Positions 48,650 through 60,458 are shown, counted from the stretch's first letter. The stretch: DNA of 64,000 bases from Gnetum montanum (GCA_015680685.1 MNCI01018006.1:291523-355522); one strand, 5' to 3'. Notes: generated by a model from the sequence alone, not told the origin. Numbers and translations: made by a program.

Positions 48650-51600
48650 TTATATATAATAAGGCTTTAGATAGGAATGATTGATCAAATTGGCCAACTC
48701 ATATCAATCCGTGTTTGCTATTTTGAAGGCTCCATTGTCATAAGCCTTGGTGATCAAGAAAGAGCCTTCCTAGTTGGCTAAGAACTTGTCTACATGCTCA
48801 CGAATGGCCTTGAAGAATAGGTCTCTATGACATCCCATCCAGGTACATTAGGTATGGTTGTATGATTGTGATTTATTCATCATGTGTGTGTGTCTCGGTG
48901 GGTTATTGGAAATGACTTAACTTATTGGAATTTCACTTTATATGTTATGATTATGATGTCTTTACATGCTTAACTAATGTGATTATGTACACTAGCCTTG
49001 TGGGATGTGTTAGACAGGTGATGTTGCTAGCTATGATGTTGGATTAGGGTACAAGAGCACTATGTGGTATGAAATTATGCTTTATAAGAACTTTCAGTAT
49101 TTATGCATTTGAATTATAACACTATGTTGTCTAATGCTTGGGTGTGATTTTGGCATGTGAAGGTGTAGAGTATTTGATAAGGATTTCGTAGCTTCAAATG
49201 AATTTAAATTTAGAGTCCCAATGTGGTTGTTATGCATGTTGGAAGTTTCAAGTATTAGTTCTAAGGATTAAAAGAAATAAACTTATGAAAAAAATAAAAT
49301 TTAGAAAGGTAAAATTTTAAAATTTTATTTTTCACATGATGTGTGAGGAAACAAAAGGAAGTGGCTTGTATATGTTTTGAAACAAAAAGCATAGTTTACA
49401 TGGCTGTTTTATTGCCCACTGTCTTGCCACAACTGAGTATGCATAAAACACTAGATTCTATTGCACTTTTTTCACTCTATTTTAAGAAATAGAAATAGAA
49501 TCTAAAGGGGTAGTTTTTTTCCATCTTTCTTCCATTTTCATCCTTTTCTTTAATGGAATTTCAGCATTGTAGATGGTTTTTGCTTACTTTGGGCCTAGAT
49601 TTGGAATTTCTGCGGTCATGTCTATGTAGCTGTGGAACTTCTTTTCAGTGAAATGGAGACCAGTTTAATTTTTAAGTATTTTCTACTTTTTTTAAACTTT
49701 TTTTAATAATAATTTTAATTGGTGGATTGTCTTTACATTTTACATGTATTTTTGTGCTAGATTAGTCTATATGATCATGCAATGTGACCATGTGGGATGG
49801 ATAGTTAAAAGATTGAGCTTGGACATGTTATTTTACATATTTCTTGAAATTGTATGGTTTTGGTTATGAATTTTTTATTAATATATATGCAATGTATGGT
49901 ATGATGTGGACTTGTGGATACTAACTTTATTCAATTATAGGTGGAAGTCACAGGAGTATGGACAAGCACGAAGAGGAAGAGTAGAGGAGGAGAAAATCAT
50001 CAGGGCTTGATTATTGTATATTTCCATGTATAGTAGTATGGACTATTTATAATTGTATGAAACTCTTTGTACTCTCATATATCTAATGATGATGTTTATG
50101 TGCTTTTGTATCTTGTGGAAATAGTGTATATTTTTGGTTTATGTAGAGATATTCAATTTTCTCATTGTAATGTATGTTTAGTTTTTGATGTGGCATGAGA
50201 TTTTTGTGCAATTTAACCTTCCTTATTATAATGTAGTTCTTCACATCATTAGTTTTTAGTTATCATGCTTTCATTGTAAGACTACTAGTGATCCTAGGCA
50301 CCACTATGCCCTAGCTAGGATAGGATGTTATATTCTCCCTTTTTGGTCTTTCATTTGTTTAGGTCATGGTAGTGCTATTGTTTTTTCCTCTCTTGGTATC
50401 ACTTGATGTGAGCAAGTGTTTGCACTCTTTGCTTCTCCACCAAGTCTAGGTCTATGATATGTAGGTGTTTATTCTATCCAACATTAATGAAGCTTGATAG
50501 AGCACTCTAACCGATGAAACTTACAATTCAAGAGGCAAAATAGCTTCAAACCCATAAACTAGGTAATACAAAGTTACATTGGTTGTAATTTGAAAGGTCA
50601 TTTAATAGGGCAACAGTGCATGGATAAGCTGCTGATGCCACTTGAATCTACTATTATTTAGCATCTTTTTAAGAAAGTTTATAATGGCCTTATTACTAGC
50701 TTCATCTTGTCCATTGGCTTGGAGGTAGTACAATGACAAGTAGGAATGCTTAATGCCTAGGTCATGGCAAAATTTTTTCATTTCCTAGTTGCTAAATTAT
50801 GGTCCATTATCCATGACTATGGTCATAGGTATGCCAAAATAGGCTACAATGTTGTCAAGTATAAATCTACAGACTTGTTGAGATGTCTTATTCCTTATGA
50901 AGTATTCAATTGTAGTGATGATCAAAGTATGTCCCATGGAAGACTTAGGCATTATAGGTCCAATCATGTCTAATCCCGACCATTAGAATGGCTAGGTTAT
51001 CTAAATGGTATGTAACTTAGTTAGTGGCACATGTATTAGGTTTCTATGGCATTGATAATCATTACAAGTTTTGACCTTGTTTAGGAAGTCACATTCAATA
51101 TAGGACCAATAATAGCCTAGTCATCTAATTTTAGCAGCCATGGCTCTAGGTTCAATATGTCCTCCACATATATCCTCATGAACTTGCTCAAGGACTTTAA
51201 AGGCTTTAGTTTTACCTAAGCATACTAACAATATGTCATAGTAATATCATTGACATAATGTGTTATCACTTATGATGACATACTATTTTGATCTTTTGCA
51301 TACAACATCCTTTTGAGAAGTAGTCAAGCCCTATGAAGATTCACTATGCATAAGGTAAAACTTGATATTGTCATACCATTCCCTTGGAGTGGTGGTACTA
51401 ATGAGGGCTCCAAAGTTATCCTCAATGTTTTGCATGATGGGAATAGTAGAGTTCATGATTAAGAAAGGAAATTTGCTAAATACATCAGGTATCACATTAA
51501 GAGCTAATGTTGCAATGGCATTGACTAGCGTGTTCTTGATTTGGGGTACATGTTGAATATTTATGTCTATAAATTGCTACATTAGTTTCTTTCCTAAGTC

Positions 51601-53345
51601 ACAAAAAGGTTGTAAAATTTTGTATTTACATGTATAAATCTCTATTATTTTATTAACAACAAATTGTGAATCACCTTTAATCATAAGGAGCTTGACTTCT
51701 TGTTCATGGGCTACATCATTCCCCTAATCAATCCTTCATACTCTGCTACATTGTTGGTACATGGGAATTTGAAATAGCAAGTGTAAGGGTTGGATTTCAT
51801 CCAATAGGAGTGTTATGATGATAGTAGTACTAGTTCCATGGAAACTGAAAGCTTTGTCAAAGTGCATGAATTCCTCATAGCCCTCAAGCATATTACTACT
51901 AATGTTGACATGCTTGTCCAAGAATTTAGGATCTATGGTGACACAGTCCTCTATCGGTGATGTAGTAAGTTTTATGGCTATCGCTTGACCTTTTGTTAAT
52001 TATTAAGAAATGTAATGAAGGTAAAAATTATCTATTATGAATTTTCAATGAGAAATACACCTATTTCTGTAGATGTTGGTTGTTATGGCTCTACATACAT
52101 TCTCTTTGCAAATGACATTGACCTAGCCTAAAAAGAGGTAGTACTGCCACTTCTTCAATGAAAAGACTAGGGCTACACAATACTTCTCTACTTTTATGTA
52201 TTGGGTCTCGTGGGTAATTAATTCATGGCTTAAGTAGTATATGGAAATATCTGCTCCATCATCTTGTTTTTGAGAGAGTAGAGAGGTAATGGATGTGTCA
52301 TAGATAGTAAGGTAGATGTAAAATGATTTATCCTCTTACGATGAATAGACCAATAGTAATTATGCCAACTCTTACTTAAGGTTTTCAAAGGCTTCTTGGC
52401 AATGAGATGTCCACTCATAGTGAACTCCATTCTTAAGGAAGTGTTGCATAGGTTGTAACTTATCCATAAGCCTAGTGATAAAATTATGGATAACTTGTAA
52501 TCTACCTTACAATCCTTAAACCTTCTTAAGGTTCTTTGGTGCTATGAAGTTGGATATAACTTTAACCTTATCAAGATCGACATGTATTCCTACTTTAAAT
52601 ACTACAAAGCTAAGCATCTTATCAATTTTGATGTCAAGGATATACTTCTTAGGGTTAAGCCTAAGCTCGTACTTGAGGCATCATTTAAGCACAAGGTCAA
52701 GGTCATGTGCATGGTTATTGGTCACTTTAGACTTAATGGTTATATTGTCTATGTAATCATTAAGCAATCCTATCATATAATCACTAAACATGTACATCAT
52801 TACTCTTTCGTAGGTTGATCCTACATTCTTTAGGCCAAAGGGCATCATGGTGTAATAAAAGGATCCACATAGGATCATGAAGATCATACTAAGTTGATGC
52901 TCTAGTTTAATCCTAATTTGGTTGTATCCCAAGAACCCATCCATGAAGGATAGCAAGGCATGTCTAGCCATAGTATCAATAAGTTGGTCAATACTAGGTA
53001 AAGGAATATCACCCTTGATGGTTGCCTTATTCATGTCTCAAAAATCAATATAGATACATATACTCCCATTTTTTCTAGGGACTACCACTATGTTGGAAAC
53101 CCATTTTGCATAATTGATAGCTCTAATGAAACTAGCTAAGTATAATTTCATGATTTCATCATGAATTGCTAGGGCTAAATCCAGCCTAATCCTGGAAACG
53201 TTTTTCTTAACTATACGAAGATCAAGTATGATGTTATGTTGCACTAGGCATGGATCAAGACCTAGAATATTTTCATATGACTAGAAAAAGGCCTCAATGT
53301 TGTCCTAGAGAACCTTGGTGATATCTTGAGCTATGACATCTAAAA
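48650..53345 (-). pseudogene. pol: Tat-type pol of element B, split by a solo LTR
   Basis: Minus-strand pol with the order seen in A and D. It begins QDITKVL.DNIEAFF.SYEN right after the LTR, so gag and protease are deleted. RT contains NYAKWVSNIVVVPRKNG (53244-53038) and MPFGLKNVGSTYERVMMYMF. The active site is YIDN at about 52744-52755 in place of YVDD. RNase H domains and integrase follow with many stops. The frame ...HIKWYQERKKQ...KTKKG is interrupted by 48826-50332 and resumes DLFFKAIREHVDKFLAN, FKIANTD, ELANLINHSYLKPYYI and a stop at about 48650. Confidence 0.9.
48826..50332. mobile_element. Solo LTR inserted in pol B
   Basis: The ends TATGACATCCCATCC and GGATAGGATGTTATA form a 15-bp inverted repeat with two mismatches. 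They are flanked by GTCTC (48821-48825) and TTCTC (50333-50337). Removing the insert and one flank restores the pol frame K-K-G-D-L-F-F exactly. There is no ORF inside. The TGACATCCCATCC-type ends and 5-bp duplication fit a solo LTR of a chromovirus-like Ty3/gypsy element. A non-autonomous DNA element is less likely. Confidence 0.75.
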
Positions 53346-53346
53346 A

Positions 53347-54716
53347 TGTTGGTGGCTGGAACACTGAGAGGTCACTGAGCATATAGCCTAACCCCGAATC
53401 TGTGAGAGGGTCGTGCTGGAGAAAATTGAAACAAGGTGCCCTGAATGATCTTGTTAATTAGACAGGGACTTACATGATGTCAAAATAAGTGTGTGCGAAA
53501 AGGGTTTATACTGCATTATGCATGGGCATCGGGTCCAAGAAAGCTAGAGCATAGTAGGGTGTCTTGGCCTGAGAACTATGACATGAACATGCAAATATGT
53601 ATGAAAAAGTAAGAAAAATACAAATGTTATGCTAAATGATAAAGAGAAATTGCTTGAGAAATGCAATAGAATTTGAAAACAACAGTGCACCACCCTAAAA
53701 TAGGAAGCATAGCTATCTCACAAAGGTATACACAATGTACAATAGGCATACTGGGAGAATAGCCACAGCCTCAGTGGTGTCAAGATGTAAAGTCTAGTGC
53801 TCACTATGTTGAACTATGTTTTCAAGGTTGGTAGCCACGATGTACCATGTGATGTTCTACAAGGTTGCAATGGGACTTCAGTGTACCATGCGATGTAGTT
53901 ATGCCTCTCTACTGATGTAGTGTGCTCTAGGTCTCATTCATCCACAGAGCTAAGTGCCAAGATGCCAAAGTGTCAAATGCCAAAATGGAAGTGCCAACTA
54001 CCTTACCAGTAAGAAATGAATGCCAATCCTCTTCTCTTCTCTTTTATAAAAGAGGGCATAGGGGTATTTATAGGGCTAGGGTTAGCCCAAAATGCAGATC
54101 AGGTGCCACGTGGTAGTGTGGTGGGTGGGACCATAGTGTCTACTATGCTCATCCTGTGTTATGCATGAGACATAGGACACTATCTACTATGCTCATCCCA
54201 TGTTATGTGTGGAACATGGGATACTATCTACTACGCTGGTCCACTATCTACTGCACCCATCCACTATCTACTATGCCCATCCACTATCTACGATGCTAGA
54301 TAGGTGTGTTACGTTATGCTCCACTATGCAGCATATCAAGGTGCTATGCTACATAGTGTAATAGGGTGCTACACTACAGTAGACATTGTGCTACGCTACA
54401 TAGTGTAACAGGGTGCTACACTGTTGTAGACATGGTGCTATGCTATGTAACGTGACAGGGTGCTACGCTACACTACGCCATGTAGCGTAACAAGGTGGTA
54501 TGCTGTGGTAGACATGGTGCTACACTCTGCTACGCTACGTAGTGTAACATCTATGTAGAAAGTTTCATCATTCTGACACTTAGAAACATTTTTCAAATCT
54601 AGCATTTGTAGTTGACTACACTCAACACTTGGAAAAATATGGGCAAAGTGCCACTATTTTGACACTTAACCGTATTTGCAGTTATGATGTCGAGACACAA
54701 AATTTTGTGATATTTC
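53347..54716 (-). repeat. LTR shared by elements B and C
   Basis: On minus it starts TGAAATATCAC after a polypurine tract (54717-54737, GTCAAAAATGAGGGGCCAT) and ends TTCCAGCCACCAACA. Palindromic GCTACGC words at 54290-54550 are followed by TATA (CCCTATAAATACCCC, about 54064-54075) and the U5 block at 53387-53475. It lies between the 3' end of C and the truncated 5' end of B. Confidence 0.78.
54160..54550. repeat. Palindrome and short direct repeats in U3 of the B/C LTR
   Basis: Several copies of GTGCTACGCTACATAGTGTAAC-like units occur. One is an inverted repeat with arms TACGCTACA and TGTAGCGTA near 54460-54490. A second, simpler repeat, CCACTATCTACTATGC, occurs at about 54180-54300. Confidence 0.75.
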
Positions 54717-55900
54717 AATGGCCCCTCATTTTTGACATCTAGAGGATCTACTCAAGAGACATTGACAAAGAATTATAAAACACCATAGCATACATGTCAC
54801 CAACATCACTCCTCGGCACATGATCGGATGTTGTTTCACCATGTCCAAGAGTGCTATGGGAATAAGGTTGTGCCAAGGGATAAGGGGTATAGGCAATGTT
54901 AGGTAGATGAGATTTAAATGGGGGAAATGAAATGCACACAATGGATCATGGTGTAAGATGCAAATTTAGCATGGCTAACAGTGACCATGGCATGAAGTGG
55001 TCTCCCACTGAAATGTTGACCTCTCGTCGAAGATCTTATGAGAGCATCAAAATCAATCTAAGACTACACAAGTTGCAAATCTAGAGCATTGTCAATTTGC
55101 TTAGGGATGTGCTTTTCCCCATCTTATTTTACTGTGTTATGAGGAAAACCTCCTTTGGGTTCAGCGTACTATTGAATGTTAGCTGTAAGTTGGCCATCAA
55201 GAAGATGGGCTTTGTTTTGACGCATCCACATCACATCTATAGGATAGATGTTTCTTCTCAGGGATGATTTATGTTACATCTTCTTAGGCTTTAACCACGT
55301 AATAGAGGCTCCATATAAGATGAATTATGTTACATCAACCATGGGTTCTATAGTTGATGTGAAGAGAATGACATGTGCATCATAGTGTGTACACATCCAA
55401 GGGATGTATAATCATGAGTATGTGAGAGATGAGAGGATATTAGGATGAAGGAGTGGATGTGCATAGGTTGTAACAAGGATGAGGGGGATGTGCACTCTTG
55501 AGTGGTTTAACTAGTGTAATCATGCACATCAGAGTAATGTGGTAACTTTTTGCCACAATGAGATGCACCTTTGCATGACTACCTCCAAGACTTTGTCATG
55601 CAAACAAAACTCAAAAAAGATAAGAAAACCACAAAATGTGACATGCAAGTGCAAATGTTAGATGTGAAGATGCTATAGGTATTAGATGCAAAGATGTTGT
55701 ACATGTGTCAAATGTTGTGCCAGATGCAAGTTTTCATGAAGCTAATGAAAGTGCTAGGGTGATGGTGGTGCGAGTCCTCTGAATGTCGCATGAATGGTAG
55801 GTGCTCCAAAAAATTAGCAGAATGGTAAGAGGCAATGATGCTATGAGTCCTCCCAAGGCTTTCACCAATGGCAAGTGTTTGAATCAAATTAGCAACATGC
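54717..55900 (-). other. 3' untranslated region of element C
   Basis: No coding signal is seen. It has the polypurine tract at its left edge. Confidence 0.45.
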
Positions 55901-55904
55901 CAAT

Positions 55905-56290
55905 TTAAAGTCCTGGCAGACCATGATGTGCTAGTTTATAGTCCTAGCAAACTACTAGATGCTAGTTTAATGTCATAGCAGATAATGGATATTGTGCCAG
56001 TTTAACATCATGATCCAAGGATGAGCTATTTTGCTAGTTTAACGTCATGACCCAAGGATGATTTGTGCCAGTTTATAGTCATAGAGAACTACTTACCTTG
56101 CTTGTGTAAGGTGTGATGCTAAATGCATAGTAATGTTGTGTGCCTACAAGATCCCGAAAAAATCAACTAGAAAGAACAACATCAAGTGGCAACTGCTGTA
56201 AATAGAGTTGAAATGCACAAATGAAGTGAAAGTAGTGCAAAAATTGATAGTTTTAGGTCGTTCCAAGCCGTAGGCTAGTTTAAGGTCTTT
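55905..56290 (-). repeat. Motif array of element C, 3' side (6-7 units)
   Basis: On minus: GACTATAAACTGGCA, GACGTTAAACTAGCA, GATGTTAAACTGGCA, GACATTAAACTAGCA and similar, about 30-35 bp apart at 55910-56080, with one outlier, GACCTTAAACTAGCC, at 56270. The orientation matches element C. Confidence 0.8.
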
Positions 56291-56439
56291 TGGGCCATAT
56301 GTTTTTGTTGTTTTTCAAATGAAATGCATAAGCTAAGTAGATGAATGTGTAAACAAAGTAGAAATACGTAAATAAATCAAAGTAGTGTGTAAACTAGGCA
56401 AGCTGCTGAAATGTAAATGCATGAAAAAATGCAACTCAA

Positions 56440-57250
56440 GAAGAAACCAAAAATGCATGGCCAATGGAGGCAAGGGGTGAGCTGGTGTTTAACGTGCTTT
56501 TGGCCAAGGAAAAGTCTTGATCATGTAATTGCTTTCTAATTAGGTGTGGATTAGGGAGCATGCAAAGCTTAGGATCCTCTGGGAGGTTATTGGTTCAACC
56601 ACTCATTCGAGTGTGTTAGCCTTAGGTGTTGCATTGGTTGTTGTAGGTGTACCACCAAGAAACTCTTTTTTTAGAACTTGCACCATGTCCATGTCGTGGA
56701 TAGTCAAAGACGAAGAATTTTTACCATGGATGATAACTTGAACACCTTCATATGGAAGGTGGACTTTCTTGGTGGATTGGAAAGGAGATGGCCCTTAGTT
56801 GGGCTAGCCAAGGCTTGCCTAGAATCATGTTGAAACCTAGCATCTCCTCTATGACAATGAAATCTACACTAGTGGGGAATTGCTCTCCTGCCACAAAGGC
56901 TAAGTTGATTGTATCCCTAACTATGACACATGATCTGTTGAAGGATTTTAGACACATGGTTTTGGTTGGCCTGATTTCATCTGCCAGGCCTAGCTTGTCG
57001 ATGAAAGAGTACAGGACTATGTTTGTTGCTGCACCATTATTCACATGTACTCTATGGATGGTACACTATGCTAATGGATAGTGGAGCTGTAGTGACCTCC
57101 CCTTGTTCAAGGTTAACTTTGACTACATTATCGCAGAACACTAGACATGTTGAACTTGATTCTTGTGGTGTAGGGGGAAACATCATTGCATGGATGGATG
57201 CCTCATTTGTAGGGATGTCCTCTGTAACAGGAATGGAGGCCAAGATCTAG
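56440..57250 (-). pseudogene. pro: Aspartic protease region of element C
   Basis: Minus-strand frame with SIPVTEDIPTNEASIHAMM, then HVNNGAATNIVLYSFIDKLG (active-site region with Asn-Asn-Gly-Ala, so the catalytic Asp is lost), SFNRSCVIVRDTINLAFVAG and MLGFNMILGKPWLAQLRAIS, the second retropepsin block. It continues open but broken to about 56440 (HGKNSSSLTIHDMDMVQVL). It matches the protease of D block for block. Confidence 0.8.
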
Positions 57251-59958
57251 GCCAATGCTTAGTAGTGACTAGATGAGGTCATGAACAAGTCATACAAGCT
57301 CAACATTGTGTTCTTTTTCTTGAGTGTTTGTTTCACTTGGGTTAGTACAACTACGAAGTCCTTGTCATTGGTTTTTTTGTTGGCCTTGATTTCCTCCATG
57401 TGGCTTGAGAGACAGATCTCTCAGGGAGGAGACTTGGGCTTGATTTACTTAGCTTGCTTGGGGATAGGAGCCCGAGTATTTGGTTTTTTCTTGCTAGTTG
57501 TGGGCTTTGCTTTGACCATGGGAGTTGCAAGGTGCTTGTTTGTCCTCTTGCATTGCCATTTGGTAGGCCTACCTGGGTTGCTAGTGGGGTCGACCCTCAA
57601 GGGAGAAGAGATTGAGAAATTACCCACTGTTGGGCTTCAGGTAGGTGAGGGGCCATCACATTATGGCACCTTGATTACAAATGGTGGTTTAGGAGTTGTT
57701 GTGGGAGTTGTTGTGTGACCAACTCGTTGTGGCATCTTGATGACAAAAGGTTTCTTAGCAGTTGTTGTTGTTGCATCATGCAAGTTTAATGTCTTAGTAG
57801 ACAGTTGCTGTGGAATTTTGACCACAAAGGATGTTGTGGGTGCCTAAGGTAGCACTTTGATAATAAAGGAAGACCTCTTACTTGTGGAGGCTGAGGGGAC
57901 CCTTACCTTGTTAGGAGGCACACTATTCACAAAAGATTGTTGCACAGGTTTGGGTTTGCCACCTATGCTAATGGAATTTATGACATAGGAGGCATCATTT
58001 ATGTTTGATTGACTCATCATGTCGATTACCAATTGGTCCTATTCTATCATTCTCTGCAAGTCATCCAAAAAAGCATGACAATTGTCTGTACTATGACTAG
58101 CCAATTGGTGGTAATGACAGTATTGGTCCAATTTAAAATGTTTTGGGACTGGGGGCTCATTTGGTATCGCTAATGTGGGTTTCCTTAGTAGTTCATAGTA
58201 CCTATCATATTTTTGGTAATAAATCTCTAATACATGTTTGTATTGGATTTGCCCAACTTTCAAGAGTTGCTCCAGTAGTTTAGATGGTTGCATTGGTAGT
58301 GTTGTATACTTTGAGTGGTCCTTGCACTCAAAGTTGGGCATTGGTGTGGCCCCTACCGATGTAGGTGAGTTGGCACTAGAGTTGGAAATTTTGTCAGTTG
58401 GGGCCTTGGGTTTCTTAGCTATCAAGCCTCGATTGATTACTTTTGTGCTTGTGTCCACTATTGCCACTATTGTGTTTTGCTTGCGAGCATGTTGGTTGTT
58501 GTGGGCCATGTAGGTTGGATCATTGCTAGCTTGCACTACTTCCTATATGCCTTTTTTTTGGGCAAAGGCTTGGCCAAGAGACTTTGGAGCTAGATAATAT
58601 ATTTTGAACTTGATGAAGTCATTCAGTACACCTTTGAAGATGGCCAGTAGATGTGTCTTTGCTAGGGGTTCATGCATTTTACTCAATGCAGCATTACAAT
58701 GTTGAAGGAATTTTGACACGGGTTCAAAAGGCCCATGTTTAACTTACATAAGTTGGTCAAGGGTTGCTTCAAGCTTTAGGTTGAACCTAAAGTGTGTCAC
58801 AAACTGGCTTATGAGATCCTCCAAAGAGGAAATTAAGGCCTTAAGGAGCATGCGATAACAATCTAAGGCCTTGTCTGTGAGTGACATGGGAAACACACGC
58901 ATGATGGCATGTGACCAAGCTTGAAAGAGTAAGTACTCAAATCAAAATATGACCAAGTGTGCATTGGGATCCCCTTCACCATTGTACTTGGTGAATTATG
59001 GTAGCTACACCCCATTTGGGAGAGTTAGAGGTGGTACTATAGGACTTATGGGGTCATCTCCATAGAAGTCTACCACCTTGATGGTATTAGAGGAGGTAAT
59101 CTTGAGTCAGTTGATCTCCTCTATCAAGCTTTTGATTAGCTAGAATGCCTGATCCAAGCTTGGAGATGTGCCAACTGATTGCATTAGCTAGGCTTGTGTT
59201 GGTTGCATAGCATAGGGTAGAATTGTTGGTTGCAAAGTTTTCCAGTTTAACATCATAGCAAATAGTTGTTACCAGTTTAACATCATAGTAGATGGTTGTT
59301 GCCAGTTTAACGTCGTAGCAGATAATTAATGTGTTGGGTAAGCGATCAGTGTGGTGATCGAAGTATGCCACACACGAGTGGGTTGGATAAACACTGTAGA
59401 CACCAATGAGATAGGTGGAATGTAGGATGCATTAGTTTTTTGGGGCTAGGAGGTTGTCCCTAGATGAGCATAGTGTTGGGAAAATGCCTCTATTGCTTGC
59501 GAGGAAGGCTAAATTGGCATGGTTACCATCTCAAAGAGGATGGATGGACTAAATCGAGGAGGGGTTATACTAGGGAGCGGTTGTTAGAACATGGTGTAGG
59601 GGTGCCTCTCGTGTTCAGAACAGGCCTCAAACTCATCTTCCTCCTTCTGTGAGGCTTCCTCATAGGTTGTCTTTGCATCATGCTTGTTTGCATGGATGAG
59701 TTGGAACAACAACTGGTGGTAGGACTCCGTGAGTGGAATTATGTCAAACAAGGATGGGTTGTACTCCTGTCCATTCTGGTGGACTCATTCGTAGTCATCT
59801 TTTGCCTCCAAATCAAGGTAATCCACTGGTAGTCCTTTTTGGATTTTGGCACAAAAGAAATTGTATTCTTCATGGCTTAGTACAGCATGCTTTGGCTGGA
59901 TTGTAGTGTCAAATGTGTTAAACACCAATGCAGAAGGTTGATCTAGATTCATATTCAT
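57251..59958 (-). pseudogene. gag: gag of element C
   Basis: From an ATG at 59958: MNMNLDQPSALVFNTFDTTI, FCAKIQKGLPVDYLDLEAKD and VHQNGQEYNPSLFDIIPLTE. The gag core is at 59030-58540 (KYNGEGDPNAHL, VFPMSLTDKALDCYR, FVTHFRFN, TLDQLM). The open stretch 58536-58039 ends in QYCHYHQLASHSTDNCHAFL, a Cys/His knuckle-like block. A Pro/Lys/Val-rich linker leads into protease. A copy of the TTAAACTGGCA motif array (59238-59325) lies between N-terminus and core. N-terminus and core are in the same frame, 302 codons apart. Confidence 0.82.
59238..59325 (-). repeat. Motif array inside gag C (3-4 units)
   Basis: On minus: GACGTTAAACTGGCAACAAC, GATGTTAAACTGGTAACAAC and GATGTTAAACTGGAA, about 33 bp apart. 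In one frame they read YDVKLATTIYYDVKLVTTIC. This is the only array found inside a coding region. Confidence 0.8.
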
Positions 59959-60002
59959 AGATTGGTTATGAGAGTTTTTGTTTGTAGAACATGGCTAACT
60001 CT

Positions 60003-60160
60003 GAAAAATGGTATAAAAATGACTAATTCTATCAATAGCATGAAAATGACTAAATATAAAAATATAGAAAAAATGGCTAAGTGTAACAATGCAAAAAAAA
60101 AATGCTAAGTATGAAAATGTAGAAAAAATACTAAGTATGAAAGTTATTAAAAATGGCCAA
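60003..60160. repeat. Short tandem repeat, A-rich, about 28-32 bp
   Basis: About five or six copies of a unit like AAAATGGCTAAGTATGAAAA with AATATAGAA. Confidence 0.7.
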
Positions 60161-60169
60161 CTCTGGTGC

Positions 60170-60293
60170 TACACTCTCTATGATGGAGCTTGCTACATTG
60201 AGAGGGACTGCTATGCTACACAGGACATAGGTAGCATAACACAATAGAATAGTTTTGGGACTGCTACGCTGCACAGGACATAGGCAGTGTAAT
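60170..60293 (+). repeat. Palindrome words and a 37-bp direct repeat
   Basis: GGGACTGCTATGCTACACAG...TAGCATAA at 60204-60240 recurs at 60257-60293 with a few changes (ATGCTA to ACGCTG, GTAGCAT to GCAGTGT). The words belong to the palindrome set seen in the LTRs of A and B/C. This may be the remnant of the 5' LTR of element C. Confidence 0.65.
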
Positions 60294-60458
60294 TGTTGGC
60301 ACATTTAGCCATTACATGGAATAGTCGGAATATTTTTCAAAGATAGCACAATTCTTGGGCATAAAATTGGAGTTTAATATGGTGAGTTGACAGGAAGCAA
60401 GAAAATATGTTGAAGTGTTTGGTTGTGTAGTTATATGGTCCAATAAACAAAACTAAGG

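Noticed and set aside
48826-50332. Insertion in pol B as a DNA transposon with 15-bp terminal inverted repeats
   Set aside because: There is no transposase; the 5-bp duplication and TGACATCC-type ends fit a solo LTR better, though not proven.
52544-52818. Plus ORFs over the RT region of element B
   Set aside because: They are shadows of the minus-strand RT.
57281-57718. 145-codon plus ORF
   Set aside because: It lies opposite the gag-protease linker of element C; Val/Gly-rich by reverse translation of Pro/Thr/Gln codons.
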